Assembly (NCBI RefSeq): GCF_001949145.1
Contig: NW_019091383.1
Span: 1,336,149-1,369,324, forward strand
Direction: 5' to 3'
From: Acanthaster planci
Taxonomy: Eukaryota; Echinodermata; Asteroidea; Valvatida; Acanthasteridae
DNA: 33,176 nucleotides
Made by a program: the position numbers and the translations under genes. Every line of letters starts with the position of its first letter. Within the stretch, counting starts at the first letter, position 1. Under the pieces are notes generated by a model that saw nothing but the letters and a program-made list of their open reading frames with translations, was not told the DNA's origin and ran no database searches. Positions 10,601 through 19,020 of this stretch are shown in pieces.

Positions 10601-13600
10601 AATAACTCATTTTTAATTTTTGCAGTATAATGTGCCTTTTTTCAGCGCGAGTCACATATACTAAAATCCAGTAACATCTCAAAATGCCACTCAGGTTCAC
10701 CAGCAAAGCCTCGCGACAGACAACTCACCGTGCCCACTCTGTTGATAGCGGCAGTGAAGTAAGTATTGGCGATGGCCGCGGTACGTGCCTCCAAGGGCCA
10801 CATTGGCTCACTGTTGAGTAAACAAGTGGAACAACTTCATGTTTTGTTCGTACAAGAAATTCTTCAGAGATCTTATTTTGTTTTAAAGAACATCTGTTCC
10901 AGGCTGCATTCGAGTGTGTTACTCATACTGAAGCGAGTATACATCTGAGTGCATGAAAATCAGGCATCTGATCCACAGGTAAGTGAGAGCGTCATGCAGT
11001 TATTTCAAGATGGCAGAAAGGTTACCTTTCTTGATGCACGCAATGCAATCCGAGAGTAACGCGCAAGCAATATTTTGCTGCACCCCTATGCATCAAGAGC
11101 AACTCACATGCAAACGCAGCCTGGACTCATGACAAAGGCCACATTTTGCACCAGGTTTGAATCCGTAACCTATACACCTGTCATCCAACTATATGTCCTA
11201 TAACCTACACACCTGTCATCCAACTGTATGTCCTATAACCTACACACCTGTCATCCAACTGTATGTCCTATAACCTACACACCTGTCATCCAACTATATG
11301 TCCTATAACCTACACACCTGTCATCCAACTGTAAGTCCTAATCCATTACCTCAGTGCTCCAACAGTAGCTGACGGGTTGAACACAATCTCAGCACCGTTC
11401 AGACTGTACAAGAACCAGTTCAGAGGATGATGACGACCGTAGCAGATGTTGACACCTATGCGACCTACAAGAGCAAAATTGTTGTATTGGATGGAAAAAC
11501 AACAACTGGGTTTTGAGTTAGTTTTCAATTGGTTCAGAGGTCTGCTCCCAGCCAAGCAACCTGTTTAAATGCCCGGTTGGTAGGGGCTCCCAGAAAATGA
11601 ATCCTGTAATTGGACACTCCAACGACTCTTAAAGCATGATGATATCACTTGGGTTGCGAACTGGCACAGCAGCATAATCTCCAACATCATGACTGGCTTC
11701 TGATCAGAGGCAAGTTGTATATATGCAATGGATGGATTGGTTTCTGAAGCCCCTCTAGAGGGAAATTTCTATAGAAAACACCCCCCATAAAAAGTGGAAT
11801 AGACCAAAGACAGCAGGGAGCGCCTGTGAGTGTGCCTGATTACTTTCATATGTTTTGCCAATGATTTTTGCCAATGGATGTCTGATGTCCAATTAGGACA
11901 TCCTCAATACAGGCATGAGCTGATTTCTTTCTTTTAGATATAGTTTCCAGAAACTTTATTTCTGTTAATATGTTGACTGAATTAGTCCAATTTTATTATT
12001 CTCTTCCCAAGTTATAAATTGACTGATAATTGAATGAAATTAATTGATGAAATGTTATTACTGACTGACATGATTGATTTTGTTTTGCGATTGTAATATT
12101 GAATGTAATATTTTAAATAGCTTTTGCATAGATCGGACATGATATTTTGTCTCGCAAATACGCTATTTGTTCATGGAAAGTCATGAATTATACTTTGCAC
12201 TGCCAGGGAAATGTGGGTTTTGACTGCAAAGTTTCTGGGGAAAATTCACGATTCTCATTACAAAGAATTGATTATTTTCTTGTATATCGATTAGGTAGGT
12301 TTGACTAAATTGTAGTGCTAGATTAATTGATATAGTGAATGTAAGTTTCACTTTGAGGCCAGACAAACTTTCCATTATGCTCAGTGCCTATATAGAGATA
12401 AGCTGAAGCAGACAGAAATGCAGAGAGAATAATATATTATTCAGTGGAAAGTTGCTACATAATGAGGGAGGTGGCCAGTCGGTAGAATGTGACCCCATGG
12501 ACTAGCTAGGAGTCTGGGTAGCTAGGGGCAAGAGGTTACGAAGTTATGTTCCCCTTGAGGTTATACATGCAGAGCCCCTAGACAGGAATCTTTTTTTGGG
12601 GGGGGGGGCTATCCATCAGGGACTGGTTGAGTCTTGTCCTTTGTTCCATCATGTACATTTATATTTTACTGTCTATCTTGTTTACCTGTGTTTCCCGAGA
12701 AATGAAATAAATAAATAAATAAAAAATAAATAAAATGCAGTATATTGGGCTGGCCACCAGTTCTAAAGTGGTGTTTGTCATTAAGTCTCGGTATAATGGC
12801 TATACTGATTTGATGCTTACATAGCTACAGAAATTTGACTATTCTCTCTTTGTTTTCCTCAGCATGGTGCTCTTCTATCTGTGTCCTATCCAGATGCACT
12901 TTCAAACGTTACCCAAGAACAGTTAGGTAACAGGTTGCCAGTCCACATGGTTCTTAATGCCAAATCTATATTGGACACTTGGCTATGTGGCTATGACTTC
13001 AGTGTTTCTGCTAACAGCATGTTACAGAAAGTAGCTGGTGCCACTAACAATGCTCATCTGGGCAAGGCCTAACCTTGCCTTTCATTCTTTGGTTCATGCA
13101 CAGAGTTTGGGGGCTTAGAGTCATACTCACCAAACTGTGTGTCAAACACTCTGTGTCCTGTGTTGCCTTCCATATAGTAAGTGGACTAGAACAGCAGAAA
13201 GCAGAAGGTTCAGATAAACTGAGGAACGGTAAGTTGCTAAATAACCTGCTACAAAAGGCATGGAATTTTTGGGAGTAACTTTTTTTCTCCAAGGAAAAAT
13301 TACTGGAGAACATCACTGACGACCGAGAAGAGAAAGACCATTAAAATGATGGGTTATTGATAGTCCACTTAGCCACAAGTATTTGTGCGTACATAGACGG
13401 ATCTCTATTAAAGCCCAACTAAGAACTCATCAAGTAGAGTTTCGTCTTCTTGAAAGGGGTCATGGTCATTTCCTTTAGAACTATTCAAGCTCTTTCACTA
13501 TTACATTCACACGCCAAATAATTGTCTGTTGCCAGGCTGGAGGACGTAACTAAATCCTTTGTTGCATTGTGAGCTGTGTGAAAAAAAAAACCCAACCTGG

Positions 13601-16600
13601 CTGACTGCCCTGCTATCAGGCACATGACGACAGAGGAGAAGTGTTTACTCAGACCAAGCCCAAACTATTTCATCACCAGTGAAAAACCTTCCAACATAGT
13701 TTAATTTTTCTCATTAATAAAATTACGGTGCTTTGTTAAATGCAAATGAAGTTCACTAAGCCCAAATTACCTCATTGAAGTCTCCGATCCTAGGAATGTG
13801 ATTTTTGCGTGATTTTCCCATCACTGCTCCACTGTTTGAGATCACGACTACCAAAGACAATGGGAAGCTTCCGGGGATTAGTATAATCTGTCCCATCGGG
13901 GGTAACAATGTCTATATATAGTTTCTACCTAGGAAGTGTCACACAAAACTTGCAAGCCGAAGAGGCTTGAACAAAGAACTTCATCTGGCATGGCTGAAAC
14001 CTATCCCTATCCCTAAGGGGGTATGCAGTGTGGGAACCAGTGTTGCAGTTGAGCCCGTCACTCGTCATCCAGTCTTTAATACAGAAAGTTGAGTCACGAG
14101 CTATTCAACTGAACCTGTGAAAAACGCACTTCTTCGTCTCAAAATGTACTATGCATCGAGGTGTTCATTTCAAACAATGGGTTTTGCCCTTACATCGACG
14201 TTCATGTATATTTAAACACTGAGCAAACAGCATTATGAAAATACCCGTCATTAGAAATAAACATTTGTTCATCACTGTTCACCCTGATACTTATGACTGG
14301 TCTTGTGAACGGATCTGTGATCGGACTTGTGAAAGGACTTCCAAAGAGGCTTATGATGGGTTCTTCTGCAACACTGACGGAACCCCACTTAGATAAAACC
14401 CCTACAGCATTTAAGAATAGCAATAGCTCAGGTGAGTTTTCACCCACTGCTACAAGGATCTGTAGAGTTACATCAAGACTAAATCAAAGCCGAGAAATAG
14501 GAGGGTTAAACGAAATCAAAGTTGACATAGAAAGTATTTTCATACCTGTAGTGTTCCAGAGGACATCTCCATGGATACCGTCTCTCTCCAGTATGGGTGA
14601 TAGTACCACCATGTTGTGGCGCTTTGCTAGCTGATTGAAGAATGCAAAAATTGTACAAGCAATTATAAAAGATCCCAAACAAGGATGAACATCATCTGTT
14701 AACCCCTTCACGCCGGGACGTGTTAATCCAAGTCTCCACTTGCCATCTGGAATTAGTTGGATTTTCTGTCAGACTGCCCAACACAATAATTTGCATTTGG
14801 CACCGTGTTGGGTTTTTCATTCTGGATAAATTTTTTTAAGGGGGTGGGACTTGATTTCTTGTCCATTTTATTTTAAGTATTCAAGATCTATATTTCTTTA
14901 CATCTTGTATTAACCACAGTGAAATTCTGTCCTCCTCTTCTATGACTCTTTTAAATTGTGTTAAATCGTTAGAATTTTGGAAAGTCACAGAATAGATAAC
15001 TTCATGTATGCACAGACATGTATGTGAATGCTTTTTGTCCTCATAATGTCATTAGCCAATCCCTTGGAACCATTTAAAGAAATTTTTCATCTTTGATTGT
15101 TCTCCCACTTTTGTTAGATGTAAGTTGAAAGGTGTAAAGAATTTAGGCTCCGCGTACTTTTCCCTACCTCTTGACAAAACTTGGTGGTCTGTCCATCCTC
15201 GGCCGACTCGGCAAACTCACACCATGGGGTTTTCTCTCGGGTACAGAAGGCAAACGGCATATCTGTAGCAGGCGAGATCCTCATTTGCCACATTGAAATT
15301 TCTTTGGGCATTTGTTAATGGACGCTCTACAGATCTACTGATTGGGCTGTATACCTCACTCACAGCTGAGGCGGCTATGCAGAGTGCGCGGTAAGCAGAA
15401 ATGCCTCGCGCAAATGAAAATGCATGTACACATAGGCCTACTCACTTAGCTCATGGAAGAGATGACAAGCCCAACCCCAGGTCAAAAGAACAGCAGCCTG
15501 GGTATGGTTCAAGTGCGCTAGTTCCTACATAATAGCAATGCTGAATTTGTACTACCAATTTTCAACTGAATGAGCACAACTGATGTACACACTTGAGAGG
15601 AATACACCTGAACGTACAACACTGCAGAAGTGGTGATGGTATGTTTGTTAGTGACAGCGATGTTTCGCAACTTTTTCTATTGTCCCGAATGAAGTGTATG
15701 TTCAACCACAATCATCTCACGCCAAGTTCATACTTGAAGAAAACGTAAAATGCCACATTACTTTTGTGATGTCAAATCATAGCTACAATACAATACAATA
15801 CAATACACAGCCTCTTTATTTTCTTTGTCTTCCTACTTACTCCATGCTTCCTGGAAGCAGATGACATTGACACCACACAGACCAGCAGCTTCAGCTATCT
15901 CCTCAATGCGGCTGTGCAGGGCAGCCACCTGCCGGGGGGAAATGATACAAAAGCAGCAAATCCATTCCCAAACCAATGTAGTTTAAAGGACTCTTACAAT
16001 TACGTGTATTTCTATTTATTTGACCTCATCAGAGAAAATACAGGCGTAAGAAAACAAGATGTGCCATCTAAAAGTAAGAAAATAAAATCAAACATCAAAG
16101 GAACTTAACTTAATTCAAGGAAATACAGAGGCAGATGAGGACAAGGGATGAAAAATGCATGAAATAAAAGGGCTCTTCTGACATGGAAAAAAAAACGTAA
16201 CTGAAGCTAGGACTGTTTGCCTATGGGTGTATACAGACAAAAGATACGAAGGTAGTCCAGTAGACTTGTCCTAGTCTTGGGTTAGTTTACAGTATGACAT
16301 GAGAAAAAAATGCTCATAACCTGGTCTTTGACAGGTGCAGTGGTAGGCAAAACAATCTTGTTTTGGACAAGACCAATACGAACGATGCGAGGAGGGCGTA
16401 ACTGCTCAGGCTTGGCGGCGATGGAATACCCCACCAATTCAAAATTACGCTCTTTTGCTAGGGCACTGGCTGCCTCTGGTAAATCCAGGGGTCTGGAAAG
16501 AAATGTTATGATTCTGAAATGAACAGGGGATCTTCATAATGAAGTTTTAATGAATTTAGAACTGACAGATTTTACTTTAATACCCCCACCAAAATCGGTT

Positions 16601-17604
16601 TTGAACAGCAAAATCTTCTAAAAGCAACCATCCACTTGTATTTAGAATTCTACAAATGCTTGGTACAACCTTCAATGTCAAGACCGTCATCTGAAAATCT
16701 TCATGAAATACACGGAAAGAAAGTTCAGGTTTTCTGTGGTGACTCAAAGTGTTCACGGGTAGGCCTACTTTCTGCTTTTCCCCCACCCATTTTACTGAAA
16801 TAAATCTGTAATTTGACAGACTGTGCCAAGCATTTATATAATGCCAAACACAACTGGGTAGTTATTTTCAAAAATGTTGGTGTTACTGACCAATTCTGGT
16901 GGGGGTATTTAAGTAAATTTTGGAACACTTCCTTCAATTCCTTTCAGTTTAATCTATGACCCATACACCTGTCATAATGATGCAACTAGTACTTTTCGAC
17001 CGTGTTTGTTTCACATGGATCTTGATCATGATCACTGATCCGTCATCATGGTCATTGGTTTACGAACACCAAAACCCACTAACACATGGTGCAAACCAGC
17101 GTTTGGATCACTGACCAAAATCCAGATCCATGTGAAACAAACAGGCCCTTTAAAATTAATTGATTTAGGAAACTGCAAACTCCCCATTATCATGACACGG
17201 TCCATTTGCCATGTTGCCTGTTGGCGGTATGAACAGTTACAGCATATAGCTTTTATGTTTATTAATTACAGGCCCTCCCCAAAGTAAGAAAGGAGATCGT
17301 ACATTGTATGACAAGCACCAAGTCACGTCCTCGCTATGGTCCAAGTTACTCGGCATCGGATCAGAGTCAGATCACGTAACAACTTGGTCCGACTCCGATC
17401 CGAGTAACTAGGTCTGTTGAAGTACATGTACTAATAAAGGTTAGGCCTAAAGCAAAACTTTGGTGACGCGTGCTCTATGAATGACACTAAATACCTGGAG
17501 TTTTTCCCGTCTTGGCCATAGATGATTCGCCGTGCCTCAGCCAATTTGTCGGCAGGCAAATGCTCCTCCAAAAGCTTCTCCAAACTCTCGACTTCCTCTG
17601 CCAT
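7603..17604 (-). CDS. UPB1: beta-ureidopropionase, 13 coding exons, complete
   Basis: Hydrolyses N-carbamoyl-beta-alanine and N-carbamoyl-beta-aminoisobutyrate to beta-alanine or beta-aminoisobutyrate, CO2 and ammonia, the last step of pyrimidine catabolism. The family is cytosolic and oligomeric. Joined exons (high to low): 17604-17495, 16492-16321, 15928-15841, 15262-15168, 14630-14546, 13847-13771, 13185-13131, 11464-11350, 10810-10729, 9537-9495, 8709-8642, 8221-8135, 7686-7603. They total 1161 nt, 386 residues plus TAG (human protein: 384). Every junction is GT/AG and keeps frame. The nitrilase-fold triad is present: Glu121 in CFQEAW, Lys198 in RKNHIPR, Cys235 in NICYGRHHP. The start is the second of two in-frame ATGs (17604 rather than 17619), because it has the better context (A at -3, G at +4) and aligns with the family N-terminus. 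The gene diverges from ACAD10. Confidence 0.96.
8135..8221 (-). CDS. UPB1: UPB1 coding exon 12
   Basis: Residues 331-359, with [18 protein letters not shown]. Its first 33 bp and the intron before it are duplicated just upstream in the transcript (see 8189-8415). Confidence 0.92.
8189..8415 (-). repeat. tandem duplication covering the 5' end of UPB1 exon 12
   Basis: Copy 1 (8189-8307) contains the first 33 bp of functional exon 12 and 86 bp of the intron before it. Copy 2 (8308-8415) repeats this in the same orientation at high identity with a gap of about 10 bp. In transcript order copy 2 comes first, between exons 11 and 12. Confidence 0.85.
8308..8340 (-). pseudogene. decayed copy of UPB1 exon 12 start
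   Basis: The 33 bp still read [11 protein letters not shown] in frame, against [11 protein letters not shown] in the real exon. The acceptor has changed from TTTCAG to TTTCTG, losing the AG, and the downstream part of the exon is missing. It should be skipped. Confidence 0.8.
8642..8709 (-). CDS. UPB1: UPB1 coding exon 11
   Basis: Residues 309-330, with [19 protein letters not shown], a signature of the enzyme's C-terminal half. Acceptor AACAG, donor AAG|GTGAGG. Confidence 0.93.
8879..8994. mobile_element. MITE family B, copy 1
   Basis: Lies in UPB1 intron 10. The ends GCATCCGAA and TTCGGACATG are near inverted repeats. Inner arms match at 16 of 18 bases: agggctacgtctaggtct near 8898 and its partner near 8955-8972. 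A related copy lies at 25383-25484 in an ACAD10 intron. No target duplication was identified. Confidence 0.45.
9495..9537 (-). CDS. UPB1: UPB1 coding exon 10 (43 bp)
   Basis: Residues 294-307, [14 protein letters not shown]. The family usually has a Pro where this has the second Glu ([10 protein letters not shown] in the relatives I remember). Acceptor ATGCAG, donor AAG|GTGAAT. Confidence 0.88.
10729..10810 (-). CDS. UPB1: UPB1 coding exon 9
   Basis: Residues 267-293, with [12 protein letters not shown] and AINRVGT. Donor ACG|GTGAGT, phase 0. Confidence 0.92.
11169..11342. repeat. 35-bp minisatellite, about five units
   Basis: Units begin cctacacacctgtcatccaa and repeat every 35 bp at 11169, 11204, 11239, 11274 and 11309 with one or two differences each. 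The array lies in UPB1 intron 8 and ends next to the exon 8 donor. There are no variable spacers, so this is not a CRISPR. Confidence 0.95.
11350..11464 (-). CDS. UPB1: UPB1 coding exon 8 (nucleophile Cys)
   Basis: Residues 229-265. It contains [12 protein letters not shown] with the nucleophile Cys235, then [12 protein letters not shown]. Its donor at 11349-11348 lies about 7 bp from the end of a 35-bp minisatellite. Confidence 0.95.
12465..12735 (+). mobile_element. SINE-like element with AAATA-rich tail
   Basis: In UPB1 intron 7, opposite to the gene. The head gtggccagtcggtagaatg looks like a tRNA A box, and a weak B-box-like gaggttacgaagtt follows at about 12532. It ends in a tail of AAATA repeats (12702-12735), the usual 3' signature of a SINE. 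A G-run at 12597-12608 interrupts it. The B box is poor, so the class is tentative. Confidence 0.45.
13131..13185 (-). CDS. UPB1: UPB1 coding exon 7 (small)
   Basis: A 55-bp exon for residues 210-227, [11 protein letters not shown] followed by RVFDTQF. It is easy to miss because no long open frame covers it. Donor GTGAGT, acceptor TTCTAG. Confidence 0.92.
13771..13847 (-). CDS. UPB1: UPB1 coding exon 6 (catalytic Lys)
   Basis: Residues 185-209. It holds VISNSG and SRKNHIPR with Lys198 of the triad, then GDFNE. Ends in phase 0. Confidence 0.93.
14299..14346. repeat. short 12-bp imperfect tandem repeat
   Basis: Four diverged 12-bp units of the form ggacttgtgaaa in UPB1 intron 5. They explain the repetitive look of an overlapping plus-strand open frame, which is not a gene. 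Confidence 0.45.
14546..14630 (-). CDS. UPB1: UPB1 coding exon 5
   Basis: Residues 156-183, with [11 protein letters not shown] and HGDVLWNT, both conserved in the family. Acceptor ATCAG, donor CAG|GTATGA, phase 1. Confidence 0.93.
15168..15262 (-). CDS. UPB1: UPB1 coding exon 4
   Basis: Residues 125-155, with the highly conserved [10 protein letters not shown] and EFAESAEDG. The split codon 124 gives Asn, where I recall Thr in the human and fly proteins. Confidence 0.93.
15785..15807. repeat. (ACAAT)n microsatellite
   Basis: A run of about 4.5 pentamers in UPB1 intron 3, about 33 bp from the exon 3 donor. Confidence 0.85.
15841..15928 (-). CDS. UPB1: UPB1 coding exon 3 (catalytic Glu)
   Basis: Residues 95-123. 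It contains NVICFQEAW with the general-base Glu121. Donor GTAAGT; one base carries into codon 124. Confidence 0.93.
16321..16492 (-). CDS. UPB1: UPB1 coding exon 2
   Basis: Residues 38-94. It opens the nitrilase fold with the strand [12 protein letters not shown]. Acceptor TTTCCAG, donor CAG|GTTATG; ends in phase 0. Confidence 0.93.
16998..17147. mobile_element. MITE family A, copy 2
   Basis: In UPB1 intron 1. The inner 17 bp of the ends, gtttgtttcacatggat at 17004-17020 and its complement at 17126-17142, are a perfect inverted repeat. The outermost left bases have decayed. It shares its interior with copy 1 at 7431-7546 but is longer (about 150 against 116 bp), so one copy has an internal indel. 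Confidence 0.65.
17344..17409. repeat. imperfect inverted repeat in UPB1 intron 1
   Basis: agttactcgg at 17344-17353 faces ccgagtaact at 17400-17409, and the pairing continues imperfectly inward (cggatcagagtc against gactccgatc). A CCAAGTT/AACTTGG pair lies within the loop. It could be a MITE remnant or chance. Confidence 0.4.
17495..17604 (-). CDS. UPB1: UPB1 coding exon 1
   Basis: Encodes residues 1-36 plus two bases of codon 37, starting [10 protein letters not shown], which aligns with the helical N-terminus of the family. Donor reads CAG|GTATTT. An in-frame ATG lies five codons upstream with weaker context. Confidence 0.9.
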
Positions 17605-17766
17605 CTTTTCGAAACGCATGTATAGTACTATCCTACGTTAAGCCCTCATCACCACCCTGGCCAAAGTTCATTGCAGAGTTTCTGGCTATGGCTTAATTAC
17701 AGTATAAGCTTCTATTGCACTTTGGTATCCCTAGCCATAGACAGACAAGGGTGGCACCGCACTTAC

Positions 17767-17850
17767 CTCGGACATTCTTAAACCACTGCTGGGGTATGGT
17801 TGTGGATCTGATAAATGCACCAGCCTGTGCATTGCGTGGATCGTCCAAAC
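17767..17850 (-). other. UPB1: probable noncoding first exon of UPB1 (5' UTR)
   Basis: A consensus donor, GAG|GTAAGTGCG, ends at 17767 on the minus strand, upstream of the coding start at 17604. The intron would be about 130 bp. Possible acceptors include TTGGCCAG and AACGTAG shortly before the ATG, and I cannot choose between them. The 5' limit is a guess. Confidence 0.45.
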
Positions 17851-18316
17851 GTGTTATTTTTTATAAAACTTATAGCTAACCCATCTTTAAATGTCTCCAG
17901 TGAAGTGCAAGAAATTTTGCAGGCAACGCATTCCAATCCTTATCGGTTGATGGGAAACTGTACTACTTCCAACTGCCTTAATTGAGTAGAGGATGGGATT
18001 TGACGAAACTGTTTATGTTTTTTTCCTTGCTGCCTCCCAGTTTTGTGAACGTAGTTGTTGAGTGGTATTTCTGCCATTTTATTTTTCATCTTGTAAAATT
18101 CGTGCTGAGTTTTCTTATTTTCCTTCTCTGGGCCTGGGTATGTCAGCTACATATGGTTAAATTTCCCAAACTGAGGTTCCCAGTGATTGTGAATTTGCGC
18201 CATAGTTATTTCACTTACGTCTACGTGATAATATAAGAACCGAAATGTTGGAATTTTTGTATTTATTTTATGCATTAAAATCTACCTCCATGATTAAAAT
18301 GTAAGGTTTTAGTTCC
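17851..18316. promoter_or_regulatory. presumed bidirectional promoter between UPB1 and ACAD10
   Basis: The inferred first-exon donors of the two divergent genes are about 600 bp apart, which leaves about 450-500 bp of shared 5' flank. I see no clear TATA box or initiator. The only GC-rich block is at 18330-18362, inside the proposed first exon of ACAD10. Confidence 0.45.
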
Positions 18317-18351
18317 GCTGGGTCTGCGACAAACCGCCGCGGCGCACCTGC

Positions 18352-18372
18352 ATGCTGCCACCGAGATATTTG
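18352..18372 (+). other. ACAD10: ACAD10 5' exon with in-frame upstream ATG
   Basis: A consensus donor TTG|GTAAGT follows 18372, and a strong acceptor tttttgtcccag ends at 18740. If 18372 joins 18741, the ATG at 18352 stays in frame for 30 codons to the ATG at 18810, giving MLPPRYLARRSRRLL at the start, arginine-rich like a mitochondrial presequence. An in-frame TAG lies 13 codons upstream of 18352. Otherwise this exon is 5' UTR. Confidence 0.5.
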
Positions 18373-18809
18373 GTAAGTTTTAAATCCACAAATCCACAGC
18401 TGGAACACTAAACTGGCCGCTAATACGTAGCTCTTTTCTTTGTCGTTTCATTTTACAAGGACCTAAGTTTTAAAGATGTGTCAATTGACACTAAGAAAAA
18501 GTAAGATTTGGTTTTGACACCCTCTATATTACTTAGCGGAGGTTTTGGTGCAGTTGAATTTCTCAAACGATTAAGTTGCTTACGTACTAACATTCATACC
18601 AGAACAAAATGGAGTTGTAACAAGTTTATTGTTTTCATGAACTATGGGTAAAACCTCTTCTAAAGGCATGGAGTTTACATCAAGTACTTGTAAGTACATA
18701 AATACATCAAATATAGTTGGCTGTGTTGTTTTTGTCCCAGGCCAGGAGAAGTAGGCGATTATTAGCGTTGCCAGTCTTCAGTAAATTAGCTGAAGTCGAA
18801 GTCAGCAAA

Positions 18810-19020
18810 ATGAGGCTTCTCAAAGCTGCCGCAGCTTGCCGCCTTCTCTGTCATGCCTGTCTTCGTCCGGATAAGTCCCATGCCGCCAGGCACCGAGGTC
18901 TGCAGGTCCTGCCGGAGTTGTGCAGAGGTCTCAGGACGTCCGCAGTCGTTGCTCAGAAACGGGCGGTTATATTCGACCTGGGAGGTGTTCTCATCGCAAA
19001 ACCAGGGCCAATCTTCAAAG
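18810..19020 (+). CDS. ACAD10: ACAD10 exon 1: leader and HAD motif I
   Basis: Residues 1-70. The leader [18 protein letters not shown] has Arg/Lys and no acid until residue 21. It is followed by [11 protein letters not shown]: the nucleophile Asp56 is kept, but the second Asp of the usual DxD is Gly. The ATG has A at -3. The exon itself probably begins at 18741. Confidence 0.88.

Noticed and set aside
11169-11342. CRISPR-like array
   Set aside because: The 35-bp units are contiguous with no unique spacers, and the window is eukaryotic. It is a minisatellite.
17605-17619. Upstream in-frame ATG of UPB1 (start MRFEK)
   Set aside because: Poorer start context and no counterpart in the family. 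A splice acceptor may also lie between the two ATGs.
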